From assembly GCA_039931615.1 (NCBI GenBank), contig JBDTRR010000007.1, positions 62,001 to 126,000 of the forward strand: 64,000 bases of DNA. The letters are read 5' to 3'. Of this stretch, positions 6,961-15,730 are shown one piece after another; position 1 is the first letter of the stretch, and each line of letters opens with the position of its first letter. The DNA is from JAHFUI01 sp039931615 (lineage in GTDB: Bacteria > Acidobacteriota > Vicinamibacteria > Vicinamibacterales > CAVVIG01). The translations under genes were made by a program, and so were the position numbers. The notes beneath the pieces are model-generated. The model did not search any database, had not been told where the DNA came from, and worked only from the letters and a program-made list of their open reading frames with translations.

Positions 6961-8634
6961 TTCCTGATTCGCGAAGCGCGGTTCGATGTCCACCGGGACG
7001 CTGGTCAGCTTGTCGAGCGCCCGCTGGACGGGCGGCCGCACCACGCCGAGCCGCTCGGCCAGCGCTTTGGCCTTGGTATAGTCGCCCTGCGCCTGGATCG
7101 TCATGATCTCGCGCGTCAGCGCGGTCACTCCTTCCTTGATCCTGGACCGGTTGACGGCGAAGGTCCCGTCTCCGCGCACCTCGACGCCGCCCTGGTCCAG
7201 CAGGTAATTCAGTTGAATCGCGATGCCCCGGCCGTGCGCCTCGGCGATGCCGAACCGGATCGATCGGAAGGCGGATGCCAGGAACGTCGTGTAGAGGGGA
7301 CGCTCCAGCGTGGCCGGCAGCACGCCCTTGTCGATCAGGTATTGAATCGCGAACAGCGACGAGATGTCGGCCTTCGCTTCCTCGAGTGCGCTCGAGGCCT
7401 CCTTCATCTCCTGGCGCACCGTCGTCTGGCGGCCGTTGACGGTGATGTTGTGCGGCCCCAGGCCGTGCATCAGTTCGTGCACCAGGATGTGGGTGAAGAA
7501 CGCCTCGAACGACAGGTCCTTCTGGTCAGCCGCCGAGAGGACCACCCGCGAGATCGGCACCAGCGTCTTGGCGAACTTCGCATCCTGGACGTTCTTGAGC
7601 ATCACCCGTTTGGCGCCCTTGTCCCGGGTGACGCGTTCATCATTCGGGAGATTGAAGGCAGCCGTCTGAACCCCGCGGTTGGCGTCCCCCGCCGCGAACA
7701 CCTCGTTGACGACGACGATCGGCGCCAGGGATCCGAGCTTCGGATTGCGCAGCGCCGGATCGATCGGGAGATGGTTTTCGATGTCCTGCAACTCGCCGCT
7801 GAACCGTTGCAGCTTGTCCGTTTCAGCCCGGTCCAGGACGGTGATGAACGATTCGAACGCGGCCTTGTAGTTGAACCACTCGTCCTCGTAGACCTCGTAC
7901 GGCCCGATAGTCGGCTCGATCGCGCCCTTGAGCTCCATCCAGGCCACGTCGCTGTCGTAGTAGTCGTTGGACAGGAACGCATCGGCGCGCTTGCCGAGAA
8001 ACGTCCGCAGCGACGGCTCCGGGGTCAGGGCGGCCGCCTCGCGGAGCAGCGCCGCCGCCTGAATCAGCTCGCTCTGATATTCGATGCTGTAGGGAACCAG
8101 CGTCAGTCCTCCACCCGGGCCTCGCCGCACGACCGTAAAGAAGCCCCGCGCCCTGGCGCGCTCCACTTCAGGCAGCGACTCGAGCCACGCTTCGATCTCG
8201 GCTTTCGTCGCATCAGCCGGATAGAAGCCGGCGCCAGCCGGCTTGGGCGGCGCCGCCGCGACGAAGGGTTGATTGTGGTCGAGACGCGACCATGGTCCTT
8301 TGTTGAGCAGAAAGTAGTGGAGCCGGGCGCGGCCGTCAGCGGTGGTGACTCTCGCCAGCTCCTGCAGCATCGCGTCGTTCCCGGCCCAGACCTGACGCAG
8401 GAAGAGACCGTCGATGATCTTCGAGGCCGCGATCAGCTTGGATAGCACCTGCCGGTCCGACGAGGACAGGGCCGACAAGTCGGCCGTGATGTCGGTCGGC
8501 GCGAACCGCGCCGCCATCTGTTGCAGTGTTGCGGTATCGGCCACCGGCGCCCCCTGAGCACGCACAATCATTCCGACGCTGGCACACCCCGCCGCGAGCG
8601 CCAACGCCCACCCCATCGGCCTGAAGAATGGCAT
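6958..8634 (-). CDS. Secreted M49-like (dipeptidyl-peptidase III-related) zinc peptidase
   Basis: The 558 residues begin with a signal-like stretch (WALALAAGCASVG, possibly with a lipobox Cys at 17). Zinc motif HELMHGLGPH starts at 386, and the second motif EEAKAD is at 418-423, as in M49 peptidases and their bacterial relatives. The first motif here is a five-residue HEXXH rather than the HEXXGH of classical dipeptidyl-peptidase III. Inference: an exported or lipoprotein exo- or oligopeptidase. Its 3' end abuts the AATTAGG array. It stands alone, with yqgE upstream on the same strand. Confidence 0.8.
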   Translation of the reverse strand: MPFFRPMGWALALAAGCASVGMIVRAQGAPVADTATLQQMAARFAPTDITADLSALSSSDRQVLSKLIAASKIIDGLFLRQVWAGNDAMLQELARVTTADGRARLHYFLLNKGPWSRLDHNQPFVAAAPPKPAGAGFYPADATKAEIEAWLESLPEVERARARGFFTVVRRGPGGGLTLVPYSIEYQSELIQAAALLREAAALTPEPSLRTFLGKRADAFLSNDYYDSDVAWMELKGAIEPTIGPYEVYEDEWFNYKAAFESFITVLDRAETDKLQRFSGELQDIENHLPIDPALRNPKLGSLAPIVVVNEVFAAGDANRGVQTAAFNLPNDERVTRDKGAKRVMLKNVQDAKFAKTLVPISRVVLSAADQKDLSFEAFFTHILVHELMHGLGPHNITVNGRQTTVRQEMKEASSALEEAKADISSLFAIQYLIDKGVLPATLERPLYTTFLASAFRSIRFGIAEAHGRGIAIQLNYLLDQGGVEVRGDGTFAVNRSRIKEGVTALTREIMTIQAQGDYTKAKALAERLGVVRPPVQRALDKLTSVPVDIEPRFANQE

Positions 8635-8653
8635 GAGCTACGTTACAACAAGA

Positions 8654-8674
8654 GGCTGGGGTCTGGGGACTCTA
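8654..8674. repeat. Short heptamer array (GGCTGGG GTCTGGG GACTCTA)
   Basis: Three heptamers in register lie between the yqgE stop and the M49-like start; the third is decayed. Same type as the array at 1881. Confidence 0.55.
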
Positions 8675-9259
8675 GTGCACCCCGCGCGACACCTGTAGCG
8701 TCGCGGGATCGGCGCCGATCCGGCGGATCGCGGCTTCCCACAAGCGGTCGGCCGGCGTGTTGAAGATCAGATCGCGATCGATGTCGCTGATCAGCCAGGC
8801 GGATTCGTGGATTTCGGCGTCCAGCTGGCCCGGGCCCCACCCCGAGTAGCCGACGATGAAGCGCGTGCGCGCCGGCGGTTCCGGTCCCATCAGCTGCTGC
8901 AGCAGTTCCGGCGACGTCGAGAGATACAGCCCATCGGCGATCTGCACGCGTCCCTCTCCGGACGCCTCCTCGTCGTCAGCCACCAGAATCCAGCTGCGCT
9001 GCGGTTCAACCGGTCCGCCTACCCACATCTGCAGTTCCGCTTCGCTCGACCGCATGGTCCGCGGCTCGACCATGCCGGTGTCCGCCCGCACCTCGACGAC
9101 CACGGGACCGCTGGCTTTCAATGGGCGGTTCACCACCAGGCCGAACGCCCCGCGGTCGCTGTGCTGGCACAGCAGCACCACGGTGCGGTTGAAATTCGGA
9201 TCGACCAGCTGAGGCATCGACAGCAGGAGCGACGGGGCGAGGGATGAGGAAGACATCAT
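8672..9259 (-). CDS. YqgE/AlgH family protein
   Basis: Starting at the paired ATGs at 9259/9256 gives 194-195 residues, the usual size; the open frame runs further upstream, but that part is Arg/Pro/Ser-rich and unlike the family. Features are LAPSLLLSMPQLVDPNFNRTVVLLCQH, GAFGLVVNRP, the MWVGGPVEPQRSWIL strand and GYSGWGPGQLDAEI, all hallmark segments. The molecular role is unsettled in the literature; it often sits near ruvX or gsh genes, but not here. GGTGGG just upstream of the ATG pair is a weak ribosome binding site. Confidence 0.9.
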   Translation of the reverse strand: MMSSSSLAPSLLLSMPQLVDPNFNRTVVLLCQHSDRGAFGLVVNRPLKASGPVVVEVRADTGMVEPRTMRSSEAELQMWVGGPVEPQRSWILVADDEEASGEGRVQIADGLYLSTSPELLQQLMGPEPPARTRFIVGYSGWGPGQLDAEIHESAWLISDIDRDLIFNTPADRLWEAAIRRIGADPATLQVSRGVH

Positions 9260-9386
9260 CGGCCCACCGATGATAGCGCGCGCGCTGCCTTCCGCAAATC
9301 GCCGATGAACCGTCAGGCTTCGCGACGGCGGGTTCGCGGGTCCGGCGCTCGAAGGGGTGAGGACGGAGGGACCGTGGCGATGGCGC

Positions 9387-10337
9387 TCAGCGGCCGATCG
9401 GCGGTTGCGAGTTCGTGACGGCAATCTCGAGGTTCCGGCGCAGCCCGGTGATCTTCGTCCGCCGCATGGCGCTGCCGTGAAGGGCGCCAGTCAGTTCCTC
9501 ATCGTTCATCGCGGCGAGTGTCTGGACGGCGGTCTGGTCCCAGACCGGGCGCGGCTGCCACGCCGGATCACCGGAGGCCGGCGCCACCGCATTCCACGGG
9601 CAGACTTCCTGGCAGATATCGCAGCCGTAGACGTGCGTGCCGATTGCGGCGCGCAGCGGCGGCTCAATCGCGTCGCGGCGCTCGATCGTGAGATAGGAGA
9701 TACAGCGCCTCGAATCGAGCACGCCGGGCGCGACCAGCGCCTGCGTCGGGCACGCCTCCAGACACAGCGTGCACGAGCCGCACTGGTCGAAGGCGGGCGT
9801 GTCCACGTCGAGCGGAAGGCTGCAGATGATTTCGCTGAGGAACGTCCAGGAGCCGATCTCGGGGTTGATGACGCAGGTGTTCTTGCCGATCCAGCCGATG
9901 CCGGCGTGCTGCGCATAGACACGCTCCTGAACCGGGCCGGTGTCGACGTAGGCGCGCGCGTCGAACGGCTCTGGCGACGCCGCCCGCATCCAGGTCAGCA
10001 GCGCCTCGAGACGTTCGATGATGACCTCGTGATAGTCGTCGCCCCACGCGTACCGGGCAATGTGCGCGCGGGTCGGATCGCGGCACTCGGTCGAGTAGGG
10101 CCGATCGGTGTTGTAGTTGCTGGCGGTGACGATGACGACGCGGGCCGATGGCAGGACCTGGCGGACGTCGGCGCGGCGCGCCGCCGATCGGCCGAGGTAG
10201 GCCATCGTGCCGGCGTAGCCACGATCGAGCCACTCGGAGAAGAACCGCAGCTCGGGCAGGTCCGCCGCCGGCGCGATGCCGCAGGCGTCGAAGCCGAGCC
10301 CGCGGGCGTGCGCCTTGACGGCGTCGGCTGTCAGCAT
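9387..10337 (-). CDS. queG: Epoxyqueuosine reductase QueG
   Basis: The protein has 316 residues. It performs the last step of queuosine synthesis in tRNA: reduction of epoxyqueuosine using cobalamin and two [4Fe-4S] clusters. The cluster cysteines are visible at 186, 189, 192 and 196 (CGSCTLCLEACP) and at 239, 242 and 246 (CDICQEVCPWN). YVDTGPVQER near 130 holds the conserved catalytic Asp, and GIGWIGKNTCVI follows. The C-terminal HEAT-like region is short. No other queuosine gene is in the window. acnA lies upstream on the same strand. Confidence 0.96.
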   Translation of the reverse strand: MLTADAVKAHARGLGFDACGIAPAADLPELRFFSEWLDRGYAGTMAYLGRSAARRADVRQVLPSARVVIVTASNYNTDRPYSTECRDPTRAHIARYAWGDDYHEVIIERLEALLTWMRAASPEPFDARAYVDTGPVQERVYAQHAGIGWIGKNTCVINPEIGSWTFLSEIICSLPLDVDTPAFDQCGSCTLCLEACPTQALVAPGVLDSRRCISYLTIERRDAIEPPLRAAIGTHVYGCDICQEVCPWNAVAPASGDPAWQPRPVWDQTAVQTLAAMNDEELTGALHGSAMRRTKITGLRRNLEIAVTNSQPPIGR

Positions 10338-10385
10338 GGGGCTTCTTGGTACGTTCAGACGAAAGGCGCGATGCCGGCCGCCTTT

Positions 10386-13151
10386 CTACTGCGGCGTGGA
10401 CTTCCCTGCCAGCTGCCGCAGCACGTACGGAAGGATGCCGCCGTGGCGGAACGCGACCAGCTCCTCGGGGGTATCGATCCGGGCGACCGCCTGGAACTCG
10501 ATTGTCGTCCCCGTGTCGGCAGTCGCCGACACCGTCACCAGACTGCCGGGCCGCAACAGATCGGACATGCCAGCCAGAGCGTAGCGCTCGCGTCCGGTCA
10601 GCCCGAGCGACGCCGCCGACGCGCCGGCGGGAAATTGCAGCGGCAGCACGCCCATGTTCACCAGGTTGCTGCGGTGAATCCGCTCGTAGCTCTCGGCGAT
10701 GACGGCCTTGACGCCCAGCAGCAGCGTCCCCTTCGCGGCCCAGTCGCGCGACGACCCGGAGCCGTATTCCTTGCCGGCCAGAATCACCAGGGGGATCCCC
10801 GCGGCCTTGTAGATCGTCGCGGCGTCGAAAATCGGCATCACCTCGCCGTCGGGCTGATAGGTGGTAAAGCCGCCTTCGGTTCCGGGCGCCAGCTGATTGC
10901 GCAGGCGGACATTGGCAAACGTGCCGCGCATCATCACCTCGTGATTGCCGCGCCGCGCGCCATAGGAGTTGAAATCGTTGGGAGAGACGCCGTGCTCGAT
11001 CAGGTACTTGCCGGCGGGACTGTCCTTCTTGATCGATCCGGCGGGCGAGATGTGGTCGGTCGTGATGCTGTCACCGAGCAGCGCCAGCACCCGGGCGCCG
11101 GTGAGGTCACGCAGCGGGGCCGGCTGCAGGGTCAGCCCGTCGAAGAACGGCGGATTGCGGATGTAGGTCGAGTCCGGCTCCCAGACGAAGCGATCGCCGG
11201 CCGGCACCGGCAGCGACTGCCAGCGCTCGTCGCCGGCGAACACGTTGGCGTACTGTTCGCGGAACATTTCGGCCCGGACCGCCGCCAGCATCGTTCCCTG
11301 AATCTCCCGCTCGGCCGGCCACAGCTCCCGGAGAAACACCGGCTTGCCGAACGAATCGATGCCGAGCGGTTCAGTCGTCAGATCGAGCGTCATCCGCCCG
11401 GCCAGGGCGTAGGCCACCACCAGCGGCGGCGAAGCAAGGTAGTTGGCGCGCACCTGCTGCTGGATCCGCCCTTCGAAGTTGCGGTTGCCGCTCAGGACAG
11501 AGGCGACGACGAGATTGCGGGCGTCGACCTCCGCCGACACCTCCTCGGGGAGCGGACCGCTGTTGCCGATACAGGTCGTGCAGCCGTAGCCGACCAGGTT
11601 GAATCCGAGCTGATCCAGATACGGCGTCAGGCCGGCCGCCCGCAGGTATTCCGTGACCACTTTCGAGCCGGGCGCGAGGCTGGTCTTGACCCAGGGCTTC
11701 GACGTCAGACCGCGCTCGACGGCGTTCTTGGCCAGCAGGCCGGCGGCGATCATCACACTGGGATTCGACGTGTTCGTGCAGCTGGTGATCGCGGCGATCA
11801 CCACCGACCCATGGTCGAGCTGATTCACCGGAGCGGTCGGCAGCGGCAGATCGGCGACCGCGACGCCTGCCTCGCTGGTCATCGCCGTGGCCGCGGCGGC
11901 GGCGGCCGGCGCCGAGGCCGCGACGCTCTTCTTGACCGCCGTCATCATCGATCCCAGGGCGGTCTGGAAGCTGCTCTTGGCCTGCTTCAACGAGACGCGA
12001 TCCTGCGGCCGCCGCGGCCCGGCCAGGCTCGGCTCGACCGTGCCGAGATCGAGCTCGATCGTCTCCGAGTAGATCGGATCGGGCGCGCCGGGCAGAAGGA
12101 ACAGCCCCTGGGCCCTGGCATAGGCTTCGACCAGCTGGACGCGGCTGTCGTCGCGGCCGGTCAGCCGCAGGTAGTCGAGCGTCATCTCGTCGATCGGGAA
12201 GATCGCGATGGTCGCGCCGTACTCCGGGCACATGTTGCCGAGCGTGGCGCGATCGGCGATGGTCAGGTGTTCAAGGCCGGGACCGAAGAACTCGACGAAC
12301 TTGCCGACGACGCCGTGCTTGCGCAGCCGCTCGGTGATCGTCAGGACCAGGTCGGTGGCGGTGGCGCCTTCGAGCATCGCGCCGACGAGGCGGACGCCGA
12401 GCACCTGCGGAATCAGCATCGAGATCGGCTGCCCGAGCATCGCCGCTTCCGCTTCGATCCCGCCGACGCCCCAGCCGACCACGCCGAGGCCGTTGACCAT
12501 CGTGGTGTGGGAATCGGTGCCGACCAGCGTGTCCGGATAGGCGACGGTGCCGTTCGGTCCTTCCATCGAGACGACCACCCGCGCCAGGTGCTCCAAATTC
12601 ACCTGATGGACGATGCCGGTGTCCGGCGGCACGACGCGGAAATTCCGGAAGGCCTCCTGGCCCCAGCGCAGGAACGAGTAGCGCTCCTTGTTGCGGGAAA
12701 ACTCGAGCTCGGCGTTCAGCTCGAAGGCGTTCAGCTGTCCGAAATAGTCGACCTGGACCGAGTGATCGATGACCAATTCGACCGGCTGCAGCGGGTTGAC
12801 GCGATTCGGATCGCCGCCGAGCCGGACAATCCCCTCACGCATCGCCGCCAGATCGACCACCGCCGGCACGCCGGTAAAGTCCTGCAGCAGCACCCGCGCC
12901 GGCACGAACGAGATTTCCTTCGGTTGGGTGCTCTTGACGTCCCAGCGGCCGAGCGCCTGGATGTCGGCCGCCTTGACGAACCGTTCGTCCTCATGACGCA
13001 GCAGGTTCTCGAGCAGGATCTTCAGCGAGTACGGCAGCCGCGCCACCTCCGGAAAACCGTTCGCCTCCAGCGCCGTCAGGCTGTAGACCTGGACCTCCTG
13101 GCCGCCGACGGTGAGTGGGGTTCGCGTTCCGAAGGTATTGACGCTCGACAT
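10386..13151 (-). CDS. acnA: Aconitate hydratase A
   Basis: The ATG at 13151 gives 921 residues and is preceded by GAGGG; the longer open frame (to 13259) has a non-homologous Arg-rich start. The cluster cysteines are in AITSCTNTSNPSVM and GYGCTTCIGNSGPL, and GTDSHTTMVNGLGVVGWGVGGIEAEA is diagnostic. It interconverts citrate and isocitrate in the TCA cycle and may bind RNA when the cluster is lost. A short Ala-rich insert (SVAASAPAAAAAATAM) in the middle is unusual. The ribosome binding site lies in the 3' arm of a 6-bp hairpin (see the regulatory entry). Confidence 0.97.
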   Translation of the reverse strand: MSSVNTFGTRTPLTVGGQEVQVYSLTALEANGFPEVARLPYSLKILLENLLRHEDERFVKAADIQALGRWDVKSTQPKEISFVPARVLLQDFTGVPAVVDLAAMREGIVRLGGDPNRVNPLQPVELVIDHSVQVDYFGQLNAFELNAELEFSRNKERYSFLRWGQEAFRNFRVVPPDTGIVHQVNLEHLARVVVSMEGPNGTVAYPDTLVGTDSHTTMVNGLGVVGWGVGGIEAEAAMLGQPISMLIPQVLGVRLVGAMLEGATATDLVLTITERLRKHGVVGKFVEFFGPGLEHLTIADRATLGNMCPEYGATIAIFPIDEMTLDYLRLTGRDDSRVQLVEAYARAQGLFLLPGAPDPIYSETIELDLGTVEPSLAGPRRPQDRVSLKQAKSSFQTALGSMMTAVKKSVAASAPAAAAAATAMTSEAGVAVADLPLPTAPVNQLDHGSVVIAAITSCTNTSNPSVMIAAGLLAKNAVERGLTSKPWVKTSLAPGSKVVTEYLRAAGLTPYLDQLGFNLVGYGCTTCIGNSGPLPEEVSAEVDARNLVVASVLSGNRNFEGRIQQQVRANYLASPPLVVAYALAGRMTLDLTTEPLGIDSFGKPVFLRELWPAEREIQGTMLAAVRAEMFREQYANVFAGDERWQSLPVPAGDRFVWEPDSTYIRNPPFFDGLTLQPAPLRDLTGARVLALLGDSITTDHISPAGSIKKDSPAGKYLIEHGVSPNDFNSYGARRGNHEVMMRGTFANVRLRNQLAPGTEGGFTTYQPDGEVMPIFDAATIYKAAGIPLVILAGKEYGSGSSRDWAAKGTLLLGVKAVIAESYERIHRSNLVNMGVLPLQFPAGASAASLGLTGRERYALAGMSDLLRPGSLVTVSATADTGTTIEFQAVARIDTPEELVAFRHGGILPYVLRQLAGKSTPQ

Positions 13152-13157
13152 GTCACA

Positions 13158-13173
13158 GCCCTCAAAAGGGCTG
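13158..13173 (-). promoter_or_regulatory. Hairpin covering the acnA Shine-Dalgarno
   Basis: On the minus strand AGCCCT-TTTG-AGGGCT folds as a 6-bp stem with a 4-nt loop, ending 6 nt before the ATG. The GAGGG ribosome binding site is in the loop edge and 3' arm, so folding would hide it. This could be simple initiation control or an RNA switch. Confidence 0.5.
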
Positions 13174-13267
13174 ATCGTACCACACCCGGGCTGGACGACT
13201 TGACGGCCGTCACTCGGTGCGAACGAGTCACGTCGTTTGGCCGGCCTTCGAGACGTCACCCCCCTTG

Positions 13268-13329
13268 TACGTGGGATCCGGCTTCAGCCGGATTGTTCCG
13301 TAGTCCAACTGAAGTCGGACGTCACGTAC
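13268..13329. repeat. Double-hairpin intergenic repeat, copy 3
   Basis: The palindrome ATCCGGCTTCAGCCGGAT (13276-13293) has its outermost pair changed on both sides relative to other copies. The second hairpin, GTCCAACTGAAGTCGGAC (13303-13320), is slightly imperfect. TACGTGG and CACGTA bound the element, which lies between acnA and the osmoprotectant importer. Confidence 0.8.
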
Positions 13330-13379
13330 GATCGGCGCCACCCCGCCGGCGTTTCTCGGCGATCTGAGGCGGAGCCTCG

Positions 13380-14900
13380 CTAGTTCAGGAAGCGCCGGAC
13401 GATCGCCGCGGGATCCTGGTGCTCGGCGTCGGCCGCGTAGTTCATCGCCTGCATGTCGTCGGCGGACACGCGGCCGGCCAGCGATTCGAGCGCCTTGCGC
13501 ATCCCGGGGTAGCGCAGCAGCGTCTCCGCCCGCGCCACCGGCGCGGCGTCGTAGGGTGGAAAGTAGCGGCGGTTGTCGTCAAGACGCACCAGATCCAGTC
13601 CCTTGATCAGACCAGCGGTCGCGTCACCGGCAATCAGATCGACCTGCCCGGAGGCGAGCGCCCGGTAGCTGAGGCTCAGGTCCATCACGTGGGGCGGCTC
13701 CTGGAACCGCAGCCCATAGGCCTTGGCCAGCCCGGGATATCCATCCGGCCGCTCCAGGAACTCGTAACCGAAGCCGGCCCGCCACCGCGGCGCCTCGCGC
13801 GCGGCATCGTCGATCGTGCGCAGGCCCCGATCCCGCGCATCGCGGCCGCGCACCAGGATGGCGAAGGTGTTGTTGAATCCGAGCGGCGGCAGCAGCGTCC
13901 GGCCGCTCCGTGCGTACTGCTCACGCACGGTGGCGAACACCGCCTGCGGATCGTTCGACAGCGGCTGGTGGAAGACGGCGGTCAGCGACGTGCCGGTGTA
14001 CTCGACGTAGACATCGATATCGCCGCTGAGCAGGGCGCGATCGCAGATCAGCGTGCCGCCGAGATTCAGCCGCCGCTGAACCGCGACGCCGGTCTCCCGC
14101 TCGATCACCTGAGCCACCAGCTCGCCCAGGATCAGCTGCTCGGTGAAGTTCTTGGATCCGACCACGATGCCGCGGCCCGATCGGGCGGCGATCGCACCAC
14201 TCGAGACGATCAGCACCGTCGCAATCACCGCCGCCACGGCGGCGGTGAAATGCCGCGACCGCCGGTGACGGCGGGCCGACAGCTGCCGCTCCACCCACAG
14301 CAGTCCGCCGTCGACCACCAGCGCCAGCACGGCCGCCGGAATCGCACCCGCCAGGATGACGCTGGAATCGACCATCGACAGCCCGCGGTAGATGTACTCG
14401 CCGAGGCCGCCGGCGCCAATGGCGGCGGCAATGGTGGCCGATCCCACCCCCAGCACGGCCGAGACGCGGACGCCGGCGACGATCGACGGCAACGCCAGCG
14501 GCAGCTCGACCTGCCGCAGCAGTTCCCGCTTCGTCATGCCCATCGCCACGCCAGCCTCGCGGATCGACCGATCGATGCCGTTGAGCCCGGCAATCGTCGT
14601 CCGGACGATCGGCAGCAGACCGTACAGGATCAGGACGACGATCGCCGCCCGGGCGCCGACGCCGCCGATCAACGGCACCGGCAACAGGAACCCGAACATC
14701 GCCAGGCTCGGCACCGTCTGCACGATGTTGGCGAGACCGACCAGCGGCGAACTCAGCCGCGGGCGCCGGGCCGCGAAGATGCCGAGCGGCACGCCCAGGC
14801 CGACGGCGACCAGCGTTGAGATGCCGACCAGCATGACGTGCTGCGCGATCGCCGCCGCCAGCTCGGATCGATGGGTCAGCCAGAATCGGATCACGCCCAT
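13380..14900 (-). CDS. Osmoprotectant (betaine/choline-type) ABC importer: permease fused to substrate-binding protein
   Basis: The protein has 506 residues. Residues 1-215 are an OpuCB/OpuBB-type permease with about five or six helices and an EAA-like loop (IREAGVAMGMTKRELLRQVELPLALPSI). After one more helix (about 220-240), GSKNFTEQLILGELVAQVIE opens an OpuAC/ProX-like binding domain that runs to the end. The binding domain is tethered outside the inner membrane. The ATPase gene lies 36 nt upstream on the same strand, so the two genes form a complete transporter. The fused layout is known in the OpuC family. Confidence 0.9.
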   Translation of the reverse strand: MGVIRFWLTHRSELAAAIAQHVMLVGISTLVAVGLGVPLGIFAARRPRLSSPLVGLANIVQTVPSLAMFGFLLPVPLIGGVGARAAIVVLILYGLLPIVRTTIAGLNGIDRSIREAGVAMGMTKRELLRQVELPLALPSIVAGVRVSAVLGVGSATIAAAIGAGGLGEYIYRGLSMVDSSVILAGAIPAAVLALVVDGGLLWVERQLSARRHRRSRHFTAAVAAVIATVLIVSSGAIAARSGRGIVVGSKNFTEQLILGELVAQVIERETGVAVQRRLNLGGTLICDRALLSGDIDVYVEYTGTSLTAVFHQPLSNDPQAVFATVREQYARSGRTLLPPLGFNNTFAILVRGRDARDRGLRTIDDAAREAPRWRAGFGYEFLERPDGYPGLAKAYGLRFQEPPHVMDLSLSYRALASGQVDLIAGDATAGLIKGLDLVRLDDNRRYFPPYDAAPVARAETLLRYPGMRKALESLAGRVSADDMQAMNYAADAEHQDPAAIVRRFLN

Positions 14901-14913
14901 GAAGAAAATCTAC

Positions 14914-14927
14914 AATTCACAATTCAC
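14914..14927. repeat. Heptanucleotide repeat (AATTCAC)2
   Basis: Two exact AATTCAC units plus a decayed GATTCCT occupy most of the 36-nt gap between the ATPase and permease genes. Confidence 0.65.
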
Positions 14928-14936
14928 GATTCCTTC

Positions 14937-15680
14937 CTACGCCGGCGGCCGCAGGATGACCGCATCGAGCAGCCGGCCGACGCGCGGATCGCCTGACTTC
15001 AGGATTCCGGCCGGGCGGTCGCAGGCAATCAGCCGCCCCTCGTCTATCACGCCCAGACGATCGGCCAGCTTCAAGGCCTCGCTCATATCGTGCGTGACGA
15101 TGATCACCGTCTTCCGCACCCGGGCCTGGATCCGGCGGAACTCCTCCTGCAGCTCGGCGCGCGTCACCGGATCGAGCGCCCCGAACGGTTCGTCCATCAG
15201 CAGCACCGGCGGATCCGCAGCCAGCGCCCGCGCCACGCCGACGCGCTGGCGCTGCCCGCCCGACAACTCGTGCGGCCAGCGCTCGGCATATTGCTCCGGC
15301 GGCAGTCCGATCAGCTCGAGCAGCTCGGTGACCCGCCCCGCAACGCCGTCCGCGCTCCACTTCTCCAGCCGCGGCACCACCGCGATGTTGCCGCCGACGC
15401 TCATGTGCGGAAACAGTCCGACATCCTGAATCACGTACCCGACCGCGCGCCGCAGACGGATCGGGTCCCAGTCCCGCGTGTCCTTGCCTTCGACCAGCAC
15501 GTGACCGTCCTGCGGCAGCAGCAGACGATTGACGAGCTTGAGGATGGTGGTCTTGCCGGCGCCGCTTCGACCGACCAGCGCGATCACCTCGCCTTGTTCG
15601 ATGCTGAGATCGAAATGGTGCAGGATGGGGACGTTTCCGGGCCGGCTGTACGAAACGTCACGGAACTCGATCGCGGGCAT
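14937..15680 (-). CDS. Osmoprotectant ABC importer ATP-binding protein
   Basis: Starting at 15680 gives 247 residues (an ATG four codons upstream is possible). Walker A is GRSGAGKTT, the signature LSGGQRQRVGVARAL, and Walker B VLLMDEPFGALDP, followed by the switch His in VIIVTHDM. The sequence is closest to the OpuCA/ProV group but lacks the C-terminal CBS pair that senses ionic strength in many OpuCA proteins. It would drive the fused permease/binding protein encoded just downstream. Confidence 0.92.
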   Translation of the reverse strand: MPAIEFRDVSYSRPGNVPILHHFDLSIEQGEVIALVGRSGAGKTTILKLVNRLLLPQDGHVLVEGKDTRDWDPIRLRRAVGYVIQDVGLFPHMSVGGNIAVVPRLEKWSADGVAGRVTELLELIGLPPEQYAERWPHELSGGQRQRVGVARALAADPPVLLMDEPFGALDPVTRAELQEEFRRIQARVRKTVIIVTHDMSEALKLADRLGVIDEGRLIACDRPAGILKSGDPRVGRLLDAVILRPPA

Positions 15681-15730
15681 GGGAAGGCACATCTTCGCAC
15701 GGCCGCCGGTCCCGCGCGAGCGGTCTGGCG

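Noticed and set aside
9357..13367. A 1336-codon open frame on the plus strand across queG and acnA
   Set aside because: It is antisense to two clearly conserved genes, is Arg/Gly/His-rich with no domain, and arises from codon bias in GC-rich DNA.
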